NCBI RefSeq assembly: GCF_042677145.1
Contig: NZ_JBHTIT010000001.1
Location: 1,612,001 to 1,676,000 of the forward strand
Reading direction: 5' to 3'
Source of the DNA: Perlucidibaca wandonensis
Lineage (GTDB): Bacteria; Pseudomonadota; Gammaproteobacteria; Pseudomonadales; Moraxellaceae
DNA: 64,000 bases
Of the stretch, positions 41,401-49,315 are shown one piece after another. Position 1 is the stretch's first letter. Each line of letters starts with the position of its first letter. The notes beneath the pieces are model-generated. The model was not told the DNA's origin and made no database searches. It was given only the letters and a program-made list of their open reading frames with translations. The position numbers and the translations under genes were made by a program.

Positions 41401-42884
41401 CCCATTGAGCCGACAGCTTCTTGGCCAGCCTCTGCTAGCGGACGAATAATTTGATCGCGCTCTTCATACGTTACCAAGAACATTTTTTGGTAAATATTTA
41501 AGCGCTCACGAGACACTTGGCCAAGCAGCTGCTTCTCTAAAGCACGGTCGCTTTCGATACGACGAGCTTCTGCACGTAGCCATTTTTTATAAGGTTGCGC
41601 ATTTTTCAGCACATCATCGATAGCTTTAGTATCGAGCAAAGTGCCGGTCTGCGTATCGACAGCAATCAACTTACCTGGGCCAACACGACCTTTAGAAATG
41701 ACATCTTCTGGCGCGTAATTCCACACGCCAATCTCAGACGCTAGCGTGATATAGCCGTTTTTAGTGATGACATAGCGCGCTGGACGCAGGCCATTACGAT
41801 CGAGCATACAAACCGCATAACGACCATCGGTAATGACTAAACCTGCCGGGCCATCCCAAGCTTCCATGTGCTTAGCGTTATATTCGTAAAATGCACGTAG
41901 ATCGGTATCCATGGAGTCGACGTTTTGCCATGCAGGAGGCACTAGCGTACGCAGAGCACGGAATAGGCTCATGCCGCCAGCTAGTAGAATCTCCAGCATA
42001 TTATCGAGGCTGGATGAGTCAGAGCCGGTCAGGTTGATGAGCGGCGTCAGCTCAGTCAGGCCCGGTAAATCTGGATGGGTAAACTTCGGCGTACGCGCCA
42101 ATGCCCACTGACGATTACCACTGACAGTATTGATTTCACCATTGTGCGCCAAGTAGCGGAATGGCTGAGCCAAAGGCCAGCGAGGCAGCGTATTGGTGGA
42201 GAAGCGCTGGTGAAATACGCAGATATGCGTAGCCATGCGAGGATCGCCGAGATCGGTGAAGAAGCTCGGCAAATCTGCCGGCATCACCAAACCTTTATAC
42301 GATATGACTTGTGTCGATAGTGTCGTGACGTAATACAGCAAGTCATCACGCAGCTTTTGCTCTGCACGGCGACGCGCTAAAAATAGCTTACGATTAGCAG
42401 TCTCTTCATCAAAGCCGTCAGCCTGCACAAAGACTTGCTCAAAAACCGGTAAAGAGCGCAAGGCGATCTCGCCGAGGATACTGTTATCGGTAGGCACTTT
42501 ACGCCAGCCAGCAACACTTAAACCTTCAGCTGCCAACTCGGCAGCTAATGTATCGCGCGCGTGCTGTGCTTTCACTGGATCGGTATTAAGAAAGACTAGG
42601 CCTGCCGCGAAGCGCTCATTGAGGCTAACGCCTAACTCGGCTTGAGCAACAGACTTGAAGAACTCTCGAGGCATGGCCAACAACAAACCGCAACCGTCTC
42701 CGGTCTTGCCATCGGCAGCAATAGCGCCTCGGTGCGTCATGCAGCTGAGTGACTCAATAGCTGTTTGAACTAGGTGGTGACTAGCATCGCCTGTCATGTG
42801 CGCTATGAGGCCAAACCCGCAGTTATCGCGAAATTCGTCGGGATGATATAAGCCTGCGTTGACGACCGTTGGTTCTTCCATCAA
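38415..42884 (-). CDS. gltB: Glutamate synthase large subunit
   Basis: A 1489-residue GOGAT large subunit. It makes two glutamates from glutamine and 2-oxoglutarate. An amidotransferase domain begins at Cys22 (NCGFGLIAHMTG), which becomes the N-terminal nucleophile after removal of a 21-residue propeptide. Then follow the central domain, the FMN-binding synthase domain (PPPHHDIYSIEDLSQLI, GYDGGTAASPLSS), the 3Fe-4S cysteines in CKYLRICHLNNCATG, and the C-terminal beta-helix with repeated Gly-rich turns. A sigma-70 promoter with 17-bp spacing lies about 80-110 bp ahead of the start. Confidence 0.98.
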   Translation of the reverse strand: MMEEPTVVNAGLYHPDEFRDNCGFGLIAHMTGDASHHLVQTAIESLSCMTHRGAIAADGKTGDGCGLLLAMPREFFKSVAQAELGVSLNERFAAGLVFLNTDPVKAQHARDTLAAELAAEGLSVAGWRKVPTDNSILGEIALRSLPVFEQVFVQADGFDEETANRKLFLARRRAEQKLRDDLLYYVTTLSTQVISYKGLVMPADLPSFFTDLGDPRMATHICVFHQRFSTNTLPRWPLAQPFRYLAHNGEINTVSGNRQWALARTPKFTHPDLPGLTELTPLINLTGSDSSSLDNMLEILLAGGMSLFRALRTLVPPAWQNVDSMDTDLRAFYEYNAKHMEAWDGPAGLVITDGRYAVCMLDRNGLRPARYVITKNGYITLASEIGVWNYAPEDVISKGRVGPGKLIAVDTQTGTLLDTKAIDDVLKNAQPYKKWLRAEARRIESDRALEKQLLGQVSRERLNIYQKMFLVTYEERDQIIRPLAEAGQEAVGSMGDDTPMAVLSGRVRHLADYFRQQFAQVTNPPIDPLREAIVMSLETAFGPELNIFEETPEHARRAIVSSPVLSHSKFQQLQSVDLPGFESEAIDLNYAEDEGLQAAILRVCKQAEAAVSAGRSQLVLSDRNIRENYLPINALMATGAIHHYLIKVGLRCDANLIVETAVARDAHHFAVLLGFGATAIYPYLAYDIIADMARSGEILGDPLEAQAYFRKGVDKGLLKILSKMGISTVASYRGAQLFEAVGLNREVVDLCFKGVPSRIQGAGFAELEVDQRLLGADAWRARKQIDQGGLLKFVYGKEYHAFNPDVINSLHTAVRSGAYSDYQAYADLVNLRPVTTLRDLLQLKKAATPLAIDTVEPLEAILRRFDSAGMSLGALSPEAHESIAIAMNTLGGRSNSGEGGEDPVRYGTLKNSKIKQVASGRFGVTPAYLASAEVLQIKVAQGAKPGEGGQLPGGKVNALIARLRHSVPGVTLISPPPHHDIYSIEDLSQLIFDLKQVNPRALVSVKLVSEPGVGTIAAGVAKAYADLITISGYDGGTAASPLSSIHHAGSPWELGLSEAQQALRANDLRGKVRVQTDGGLKTGLDVVKAAILGAESFGFGSTPMIALGCKYLRICHLNNCATGVATQQDKLRQDHFIGEPEMLMNFFKFIAEETRQWLAVLGVASLSELIGRTDLLECLPGTTEKHKRLDLMPLLKNDHISADKPQFCQDKRNEPFDKGVLAEKIVAEILPAIEGKKGGEFSYSIGNCDRSIGARVSGEIALRHGDQGMSDAPITLKFTGTAGQSFGVWNAGGLNLHLEGDANDYVGKGMAGGQLVIRPSKGAAFKSQDTAIIGNTCLYGATGGTLYAAGTAGERFAVRNSGCHAVIEGAGDHCCEYMTGGLVTILGSTGLNFGAGMTGGFAYVLDLENNFFDRCNHELIEIHRISTEPMGPHRHHLKSVLRDYVKATDSDWGRVVLEEFDDYHRKFWLVKPKAANIKELLKSTVSNPQ

Positions 42885-42962
42885 TAAGTCACCTTATGAA
42901 ACAAAGGTTTATGGTTTCCTTGTGGACACAGTAAAATCGCATACCACAAAAAATGGATGCGC

Positions 42963-42991
42963 ATATTACTGGAAAACCGCGTTTTACTCAA
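42963..42991 (-). promoter_or_regulatory. Candidate gltBD promoter with symmetric spacer
   Basis: On the minus strand TTGAGT (42986-42991) and TAATAT (42963-42968) are separated by exactly 17 bp. The spacer contains AAAAC and GTTTT arms around a three-base centre (42973-42985), a possible operator between the two boxes. The start point would be about 70 bases before the gltB ATG. Confidence 0.6.
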
Positions 42992-43031
42992 TTAGCCAGT
43001 GGTGATCTCACGCGCCGGCCTGTAAAAAAAA

Positions 43032-43760
43032 CTACGGAGCTCGACCCTGATTTTTTTGTAGCGACTCGACTGGGTCTACTCCTTGAAATGGCTGAGCTGT
43101 TAGCTCTGCTGACTCTGCTTTAGCAGCCGCTGCCGCCCTAGCATTTGCCAGCGCCTCCTGCTGCGCCAAGTAATTTTTCGCTAAAACAGCGCGCACCGAT
43201 GCCAGCGAAATTTGATAACTCTCCCACGGGCGCACTAAAAACTGCCCGCCAAAGCCAGTCAAGCTCTCCGCCACCGCTACCGCTTGGTCGCTGCTGTAAA
43301 ACTCACCATAGCTTACAACGAAGCGTGACCTTGCTGTTGTGACTAAGCCCAGTGCAGGGTCTGGCATTTCTGGCAACTCAAAATAGCGTAAATCGGCGCT
43401 ATTGCCATTTTGCGTCAAAAACTCCGTTGCGCCTCGCTCAGACGAAAACACCGCAAGCTGAATTGTGTAGCCAGCTTTGTCTTGTGCCGCCAGCCATTGC
43501 TCCGAACGATATTGCGAGTAGCGCTGCGGCGCTAAACCATCAAAAGGCACAGGCTGGTCGCCACCATTATCAGGCACTATTTCAGGGAAGGCACCAAAGC
43601 CTTCTTTAAATTCGGTTTCGCCAGCACGTACGATATTACCCAGCTCTTTTTCATTCATGTCGACACGCTCAGGTACTCTGGCATTGAGCACGACCAAGCC
43701 GATTATGAATACCACGATCAGAGCGAGACCGATGCGTGACTGGAAGCGAGAGACATTCAT
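43032..43760 (-). CDS. SPOR-domain membrane protein (short DamX-like)
   Basis: A 242-residue protein with a short cytoplasmic N terminus, one membrane segment (IGLALIVVFIIGLVVLNA) and a periplasmic part containing a SPOR-like domain (YTIQLAVFSSERGATEFL to QFLVRPWESY). The C terminus is Ala-rich. Its place between aroB and gltB is where damX lies in other gammaproteobacteria, but it lacks the large N-terminal AAA-like or cytoplasmic region of those proteins. SPOR domains bind denuded glycan at the division septum. It overlaps the aroB stop by four bases. Confidence 0.8.
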   Translation of the reverse strand: MNVSRFQSRIGLALIVVFIIGLVVLNARVPERVDMNEKELGNIVRAGETEFKEGFGAFPEIVPDNGGDQPVPFDGLAPQRYSQYRSEQWLAAQDKAGYTIQLAVFSSERGATEFLTQNGNSADLRYFELPEMPDPALGLVTTARSRFVVSYGEFYSSDQAVAVAESLTGFGGQFLVRPWESYQISLASVRAVLAKNYLAQQEALANARAAAAAKAESAELTAQPFQGVDPVESLQKNQGRAP

Positions 43761-44851
43761 GCCGTGACTCCAGCTGCAGCCAAAGTGTCGCGAACTAAGC
43801 TTAGGTCAGTCATATCAACTACCACGGCCTCGCCCACGCGCTTCAGCAGCACCAAACGCAATTGACCATCAACGTTCTTTTTATCTACCGCCATAGCGGT
43901 CAGAAAATCTGCTTGCGAAATACTCACAGGAGCTTGCACAGGCAGGCCAGCAGCGAGCAGCAATGTGCGCAACTCTTTCACTTCGGTGGCGCTAATCCAG
44001 CCCATGCGTTGCGACAAATCTGCCGCCATCAACATGCCAACTGCGACCGCTTCGCCGTGTAGCCAGCTGCCATAGCCCATATTGGTTTCGATGGCATGAC
44101 CAAAGGTATGACCTAAATTAAGCAATGCGCGGACATCATGCTGCTCTAGCTCATCGGCGGCAACCACTTCGGCTTTATGCTGACAGGAGCGCGCCACAGC
44201 CTCAGCTAAAACCGCTGGTTCGCGCGCCATCAATGCTGGCATCTGCTCATGCAGCCATTGCAAAAACGTAGTGTCGCGAATCAAGCCGTATTTGATGACT
44301 TCAGCCAAACCCGCCGACAGCTCACGATCAGGCAAAGTGCGCAGCACGGCAGTGTCGGCCAAAACCACTTGTGGCTGCATAAAGGCACCAATCATATTTT
44401 TTCCCAAAGGATGATTGATGCCGGTTTTGCCGCCCACAGAGGAATCGACTTGCGCGAGCAAGGTGGTGGGAATCTGAATAAAATTAACGCCGCGCTGATA
44501 CGTGGCGGCAGCAAAGCCGGTCATATCGCCAATCACGCCGCCGCCAAGCGCTATTAATGTGGCTTTACGGCCAAATCGAGCCTGCAGCAAGGCATCAAAA
44601 ATAAGCTGTAAATGCTGCCAATCTTTGTACTGCTCGCCATCGGGCAAAATCACATCAGCAACGGTTAAGCCGGCCTTCTGCAGAACCTCGCGCACGGGAG
44701 CCAGATACAGCGGAGCGACCGTGGTGTTGCTGACCAACATGACTTGGCGGCCGACAATATGCGGCAAGAGCAAATCGGCTTGGGCAAATACCTGCTCATC
44801 GATATGAATAGGGTAACTGCGCTGACCTAAGGCCACGGTTAACACGGGCAT
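43757..44851 (-). CDS. aroB: 3-dehydroquinate synthase
   Basis: A 364-residue enzyme of the shikimate pathway, making 3-dehydroquinate from DAHP with NAD and a divalent metal. The NAD-binding GGGVIGDMTGFAAATYQRG and metal and substrate segments (DSSVGGKTGINHPLGKN, LNLGHTFGHAIE with metal His residues) are present. It follows aroK after 28 bases and runs into the SPOR gene with a 4-base overlap. Confidence 0.98.
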   Translation of the reverse strand: MPVLTVALGQRSYPIHIDEQVFAQADLLLPHIVGRQVMLVSNTTVAPLYLAPVREVLQKAGLTVADVILPDGEQYKDWQHLQLIFDALLQARFGRKATLIALGGGVIGDMTGFAAATYQRGVNFIQIPTTLLAQVDSSVGGKTGINHPLGKNMIGAFMQPQVVLADTAVLRTLPDRELSAGLAEVIKYGLIRDTTFLQWLHEQMPALMAREPAVLAEAVARSCQHKAEVVAADELEQHDVRALLNLGHTFGHAIETNMGYGSWLHGEAVAVGMLMAADLSQRMGWISATEVKELRTLLLAAGLPVQAPVSISQADFLTAMAVDKKNVDGQLRLVLLKRVGEAVVVDMTDLSLVRDTLAAAGVTA

Positions 44852-44879
44852 GGGTTCTCGACCTGACTAAAGTGCGGAC

Positions 44880-45404
44880 TTAGCGTAAACCCAACACTTG
44901 TAAAATATGGAATGCGACATCGCGCGCGCTGCTGCGCTCGGTGGGCATGATGTAGTGCGCAACCTCGCGATACAGAGGGTCACGCTCAATAAGCAAGGCG
45001 GTGAGTTTAGCGCGTGGGTCTGGCGTTTGCAGCAATGGCCGGTTTTGGTCGCGCGCCGTGCGCTCAAGCTGACGCTCTACCGGCGTTTCCAAGTAAATAA
45101 CCGTGCCGCGTGCATGTAAAGCCGCGCGATTTTCAGCGCGCATGATAGCGCCGCCGCCCGTTGCTAAAACGATATGCTGCCGCTGCGTTAGTGCCTCAAT
45201 AACCATGGACTCGCGCTGGCGAAAGCCAGTTTCGCCTTCAATATCAAAGATCCACGGGATATTTGCGCCCGTACGCGCTTCGATTTCATGATCTGAATCG
45301 ATAAAGTCCCAGCGCAAAAGCTCGGCTATCTGACGGCCGATAGTGGTTTTACCCGCTCCCATCGGTCCGACTAGAAAAATATTCTTCACCCTCGCCTGGT
45401 GCAT
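44880..45404 (-). CDS. aroK: Shikimate kinase
   Basis: A 174-residue P-loop kinase that phosphorylates shikimate at O3. Walker A is GPMGAGKTTIGR; the shikimate-binding DSDHEIEARTG and GFRQRE follow, then the Gly-rich ATGGGAIMR and the lid Arg region. The proposed start at 45404 overlaps the end of the secretin gene by 56 bases; a GTG at 45389 would shorten the overlap to 41. aroK-aroB-damX-like-gltB is a conserved order. Confidence 0.96.
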   Translation of the reverse strand: MHQARVKNIFLVGPMGAGKTTIGRQIAELLRWDFIDSDHEIEARTGANIPWIFDIEGETGFRQRESMVIEALTQRQHIVLATGGGAIMRAENRAALHARGTVIYLETPVERQLERTARDQNRPLLQTPDPRAKLTALLIERDPLYREVAHYIMPTERSSARDVAFHILQVLGLR

Positions 45405-46659
45405 CGTGTGTTCCCGTTTCTTCCGTTGGATAAACAGCGTCGCTTATCAGCTTAGGGGTGACAAAAATAAACAGCTCTTGTTCATCTTGGCGCATGGTAT
45501 CGCGCCTAAACAAGGCACCAAGCAAGGGTATTTTGCCCAAAAAAGGCACTGCACTGGTAGCTTTTACTGCTTGTTGGCGAAAGATACCGCCAAGCACTAG
45601 GGTCTGACCATCCCGTAATCGCACTTGTGTCTCTAAACGATTGGTATCAATAGCGCGTGAACCATTGGGCTGCAGCTCGCCTGGACTGTCGTGACTGAGC
45701 TTCAATGACAACTGAATATCTCCGCCTAGCGAAATCGCCGGCACGATATCTAAGCTCAATTCAGCATTGATAAATCGCGTGGTGCTTGCGCCGCTTTGCG
45801 TGGTTTCTTGATAGGGAATTTGCTGCCCCGAGGCAATGCGTGCGGGCTGCTGCTCAGCAGTCATAACACTAGGTCGAGCCAGAATTTTGCCATCACCCTC
45901 ACTAACTAGTGCCGATAGCGTTAGATCTAGCGTTGGCCCATCGATGCCTAATAAGCCATAGCGAATAGCTGAAGCATCAACGCCTGTTGCGGACAATGGG
46001 ATCAAGCCACTGCCATTAACGCGCTTGAATGACCATTGCGCGCCGTAAGCACTGGATTTATTGCGCGACACAGAAACCAGCTTCGACTCGATCAACACTT
46101 GCCGACTGGCACGATCGAGCGTTAGCAGCCACTGCTTCAGCTGTGCTAAGCGCGCGGCATGATCGGTCACCAATAGCGTGTTAGTTCGGCTATCGGCATC
46201 GGCACGACCACGCGGGCCAAGTAAGCGCTCACCAGCATTCGTACTCGACAGTAGCTTAACTAGCTCCGATGACTTCGCATGATGCAAGATAATCAGCTCA
46301 GTCATTAGCGGTTCTCGAGACTCTTGCGCTAGGGCTTTGGCGCGCGCCTGCGTATCGCGCTGCGTAATCTCATCCAGCGGAGCCACCCAGAAAATATCGC
46401 CAACTTTTTCACGAGCCAATCCGCGAGCATGCAAAACAGCATCGAGCAGGCCGACACGGTCTTGAGCCTTGGCCTCAATGGTCACTTTGCCTTGCACGCG
46501 ATCACTGAGCAGCACATTAATTTTTGCCGAACGCGCCATATCGACAATAACGGCGCGCGCATCGGCGTCACTTAGACTGACTTTCAAATTTGCTGCATGT
46601 GCAGTCGGCCAGATCAATACAAAGCATAGCCACGCCGCCCAACTAAGCACGTTACACAT
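45349..46659 (-). CDS. Short type IV pilus/DNA-uptake secretin (HofQ/PilQ type)
   Basis: A 436-residue secretin with a signal peptide (WPTAHAA). The order is an STN/N0 domain (LKVSLSDADARAVIVDMARSA), an N1 domain (ELIILHHAKSSELVKLLSS), and a C-terminal secretin domain ending VPFLGKIPLLGALFR and ELFIFVTPKLI. This length equals HofQ/ComE of enterics and Pasteurellaceae and is much shorter than PilQ (about 700), lacking the AMIN domains. It sits just ahead of aroK where pilQ belongs, but no pilMNOP genes precede it; mrcA is next. A strong AAGGAGGG precedes the start. It might serve DNA uptake with partners elsewhere, or be a remnant. Confidence 0.88.
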   Translation of the reverse strand: MCNVLSWAAWLCFVLIWPTAHAANLKVSLSDADARAVIVDMARSAKINVLLSDRVQGKVTIEAKAQDRVGLLDAVLHARGLAREKVGDIFWVAPLDEITQRDTQARAKALAQESREPLMTELIILHHAKSSELVKLLSSTNAGERLLGPRGRADADSRTNTLLVTDHAARLAQLKQWLLTLDRASRQVLIESKLVSVSRNKSSAYGAQWSFKRVNGSGLIPLSATGVDASAIRYGLLGIDGPTLDLTLSALVSEGDGKILARPSVMTAEQQPARIASGQQIPYQETTQSGASTTRFINAELSLDIVPAISLGGDIQLSLKLSHDSPGELQPNGSRAIDTNRLETQVRLRDGQTLVLGGIFRQQAVKATSAVPFLGKIPLLGALFRRDTMRQDEQELFIFVTPKLISDAVYPTEETGTHDAPGEGEEYFSSRTDGSG

Positions 46660-46739
46660 GCAGCCCTCCTTGGCAGCTCAACCTCGGCATCACACACTAG
46701 GTGTAGCAACGCCGACAACGAAATGCCAACCGCTCCCCG

Positions 46740-46768
46740 TGTCAGTCGTCGTTAAGCAAGCGTATACT
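46740..46768 (+). promoter_or_regulatory. Candidate mrcA promoter
   Basis: TGTCAG (46740-46745) and TATACT (46763-46768) are separated by exactly 17 bp, about 45 bp ahead of the mrcA ATG. An AAGGTGAG ribosome-binding stretch lies just before the start. Confidence 0.55.
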
Positions 46769-46813
46769 TCGCGCTCTTGCGAGCACTAGCTCGATGTACG
46801 CACAAGGTGAGTT

Positions 46814-49312
46814 ATGAGCGAACAGGCCGTGTCATTTCGTTGGTTGCGCTGGATGGGCTTAGGCCTAGCAGGTATTACGCTGAGCGCTAGCGGCTCTTGG
46901 CTAACGCTAACCCCAGAGCTACCCGACATTTCCATATTGAAGGAAGTGCGTTACGAAACGCCGCTGCAAGTGCTTACCCGCGAAGGTAAAGTCATTAGCG
47001 AGTTCGGCGTTAAGCACACGGTGCCATTGACCTATGCACAGATTCCGAAAACCTTGGTTAATGCGTTTTTAGCAGCCGAAGATGACCAATTTTTCCAGCA
47101 TGACGGCATCGACTACTCCAGCCTAGGCCGCGCCTTTGGCGAGCTCGTCACCAGCGGCAGCATTCGCTCTGGTGGCTCGACGATTACCATGCAGCTGGCG
47201 AAAAACTACTTCCTCACCAATGCCCGCACATTCAATCGCAAATTCACCGAAATTCTGCTCGCTAAACGCATCGAAGACTCGCTTACCAAGCAAGAGATTC
47301 TCGAGCTCTATCTCAATAAAATCTACTTAGGTCAGCGCGCCTATGGCATTGGTGCTGCCGCCAAAATTTATTATGGCAAGCCCGTCGCGCAGCTCACTGT
47401 CGCCGAAATGGCGATGATTGCCGGCCTGCCCAAAGCGCCATCGCGCTATAACCCAGTGGCCAATCCTGATCGCGCCATGGTCCGCCGCAACTGGATCATC
47501 GGTCGCATGCTTAAGCTCGGCTTCATCAATAAAGCCGACCACGACAAGGCGCTGAAAGCACCTGTCGGCCTGAACTACAAAAGTAGCTTGCAGGATGTCT
47601 CCGCGCCGTACTTGGCCGAAATGGTGCGTGAAGCGCTACTCGAGCGTTTCGGCGAAAAAGTCTATGACTCTGGCTATAAGGTCTACACCACCGTGGGTGT
47701 GAGCAATCAAGACGCCGCCAATAACGCCGTTATCAATGGCCTCTTAGCCTATGACCGTCGCCATGGCTGGCGCGGCGCCGAAGCGCGCGTAGACACTACA
47801 CCGCTCAATACACTTTCACGCATCGGCACACTTGAACCCGCCGTTGTTTCAGCGGTAGCCAAGCAGTCCGCAACCGTCGAACTGCGCTCAGGCGAACGCG
47901 TGGTATTGAACTGGGATGCTATGCGCTGGGCGCGCCGCTATATCGACACCAATCGTTATAGCAACCTACCCACGACCGCCAGCCAAATCCTGAAAGTTGG
48001 CGACATTATTCGTCTTCAGCCCAATGGTAAAAGCTGGACTTTGGCGCAGATTCCACAAGTGCAGGGCCAGTTGATTGCTCTCAACCCTGAGACTGGCGCG
48101 ATCGAAGCGCTGGTTGGCGGCTTTGACTACTCGCGCAGTAAATTTAACCGCTCAATACAAGGCCGGCGTCAGGCCGGCTCCATCATCAAGCCGTTTATTT
48201 ATGCGAAAGCACTGGAGCGCGGCTATACGCCAGCGAGCTTGATTGACGATGCCCCACTCGATTTCGATGGCTGGCAACCGAGCAACTCTGACGGTAAATT
48301 CATGGGCCCGATCACGCTACGGCGCGCGCTCTACTTGTCCCGCAACTTGGTCTCGATCCGCCTACTGCAAGCCGTTGGCGTGTCGTCGGCGCGCAACTAC
48401 ATCAGCCGCTTTGGTATCGACCCAAAACATATGCCTAACAACCTAACGCTAGCGCTAGGCACAGGTGAAGTGTTGCCGGTACAAATGGCCACGGCTTTTG
48501 CCGCCATCGCCAACGGTGGCTTGCGCATCAACCCCTATTTCATCGAAAAAGTGGTCGACCGTTCAGGCAAAATTGTTTTCGAGGCCAACCCTCGTCGTGT
48601 TTGCCGCGAGTGCGAGATACCAACGGCCATCGTTGCCAGTGCACTTGAAACCAGTGGGGCTGCCGAAAACGAAGACGGCACCACGGTAATTCCAGCTGAA
48701 GCCGATGACAGCAGCGAAGCACCAATCAATAGCGAGCTGCAAATCGGCGGCCTCAGCACAACGCCTGCCGCAGACAAAAATCCCGCCTTACGTATCATGC
48801 GTCCGCGCGCAGCATGGCAGATGTACAACATCATGCAGGACGTGATTGTGCGCGGTACCGGGCGTGCAGCACTCAGCCTTGGCCGTAGCGATCTTGCCGG
48901 CAAAACCGGCACCACCGATGAGGCCAAAGACGCGTGGTTTGCTGGCTTTAACGGCAAGATGGTCGCAGTGAGCTGGGTCGGTTTCGATAAGCCTGCAAGC
49001 TTAGGTCGCAGTGAATACGGTGGCGTTGCCGCACTGCCAATCTGGCGTGAATACATGGCGACGGCTTTACGCGGCATGCCGATGAGCTTGCCGCCAGCAC
49101 CACCAGGCTTAACAGCCATTACCATCGATCGCACGACAGGTCAGCGCACCGTAGACGACGACCCAAATGCGGTTAAGGAATGGTTCACTGATGAGCGTGT
49201 GCCGGCGATTCCTGAGCCGATACCCGTGCCGGTCGATCCGGCATCGGCAGAAGGTGCGACAGAGGGTGGCATCAGTGGTGCTATCAAGCGCCTACTCAAT
49301 AGCGTGCCCTAA
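46814..49312 (+). CDS. mrcA: Penicillin-binding protein 1A
   Basis: An 832-residue class A penicillin-binding protein, close to the usual length. One N-terminal membrane segment is followed by the glycosyltransferase domain (AAEDDQFFQHDGID, GGSTITMQLAKNYFL) and an OB-like insert. The transpeptidase domain follows with its active serine in GRRQAGSIIKPF, SRN in the second motif and KTGTTDEAKDAWFAGF. It both polymerises and cross-links glycan. Residues around 595-655 form an acidic insert near two close cysteines (RRVCRECEIP). The gene is divergent from the secretin gene, as in Pseudomonas, where pilMNOPQ starts on the other strand. Confidence 0.97.
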   Translation: MSEQAVSFRWLRWMGLGLAGITLSASGSWLTLTPELPDISILKEVRYETPLQVLTREGKVISEFGVKHTVPLTYAQIPKTLVNAFLAAEDDQFFQHDGIDYSSLGRAFGELVTSGSIRSGGSTITMQLAKNYFLTNARTFNRKFTEILLAKRIEDSLTKQEILELYLNKIYLGQRAYGIGAAAKIYYGKPVAQLTVAEMAMIAGLPKAPSRYNPVANPDRAMVRRNWIIGRMLKLGFINKADHDKALKAPVGLNYKSSLQDVSAPYLAEMVREALLERFGEKVYDSGYKVYTTVGVSNQDAANNAVINGLLAYDRRHGWRGAEARVDTTPLNTLSRIGTLEPAVVSAVAKQSATVELRSGERVVLNWDAMRWARRYIDTNRYSNLPTTASQILKVGDIIRLQPNGKSWTLAQIPQVQGQLIALNPETGAIEALVGGFDYSRSKFNRSIQGRRQAGSIIKPFIYAKALERGYTPASLIDDAPLDFDGWQPSNSDGKFMGPITLRRALYLSRNLVSIRLLQAVGVSSARNYISRFGIDPKHMPNNLTLALGTGEVLPVQMATAFAAIANGGLRINPYFIEKVVDRSGKIVFEANPRRVCRECEIPTAIVASALETSGAAENEDGTTVIPAEADDSSEAPINSELQIGGLSTTPAADKNPALRIMRPRAAWQMYNIMQDVIVRGTGRAALSLGRSDLAGKTGTTDEAKDAWFAGFNGKMVAVSWVGFDKPASLGRSEYGGVAALPIWREYMATALRGMPMSLPPAPPGLTAITIDRTTGQRTVDDDPNAVKEWFTDERVPAIPEPIPVPVDPASAEGATEGGISGAIKRLLNSVP

Positions 49313-49315
49313 AAC

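Noticed and set aside
45349..45404. 56-base overlap of aroK and the secretin gene as evidence of a frameshift
   Set aside because: Both frames remain intact to normal family ends, and later aroK starts would shorten the overlap; a sequencing error is not needed to explain it.
48535..49134. Minus-strand open frame of about 200 codons inside mrcA
   Set aside because: It is antisense to the conserved transpeptidase region; low-complexity Ser/Ala/Pro content and no ribosome-binding site.
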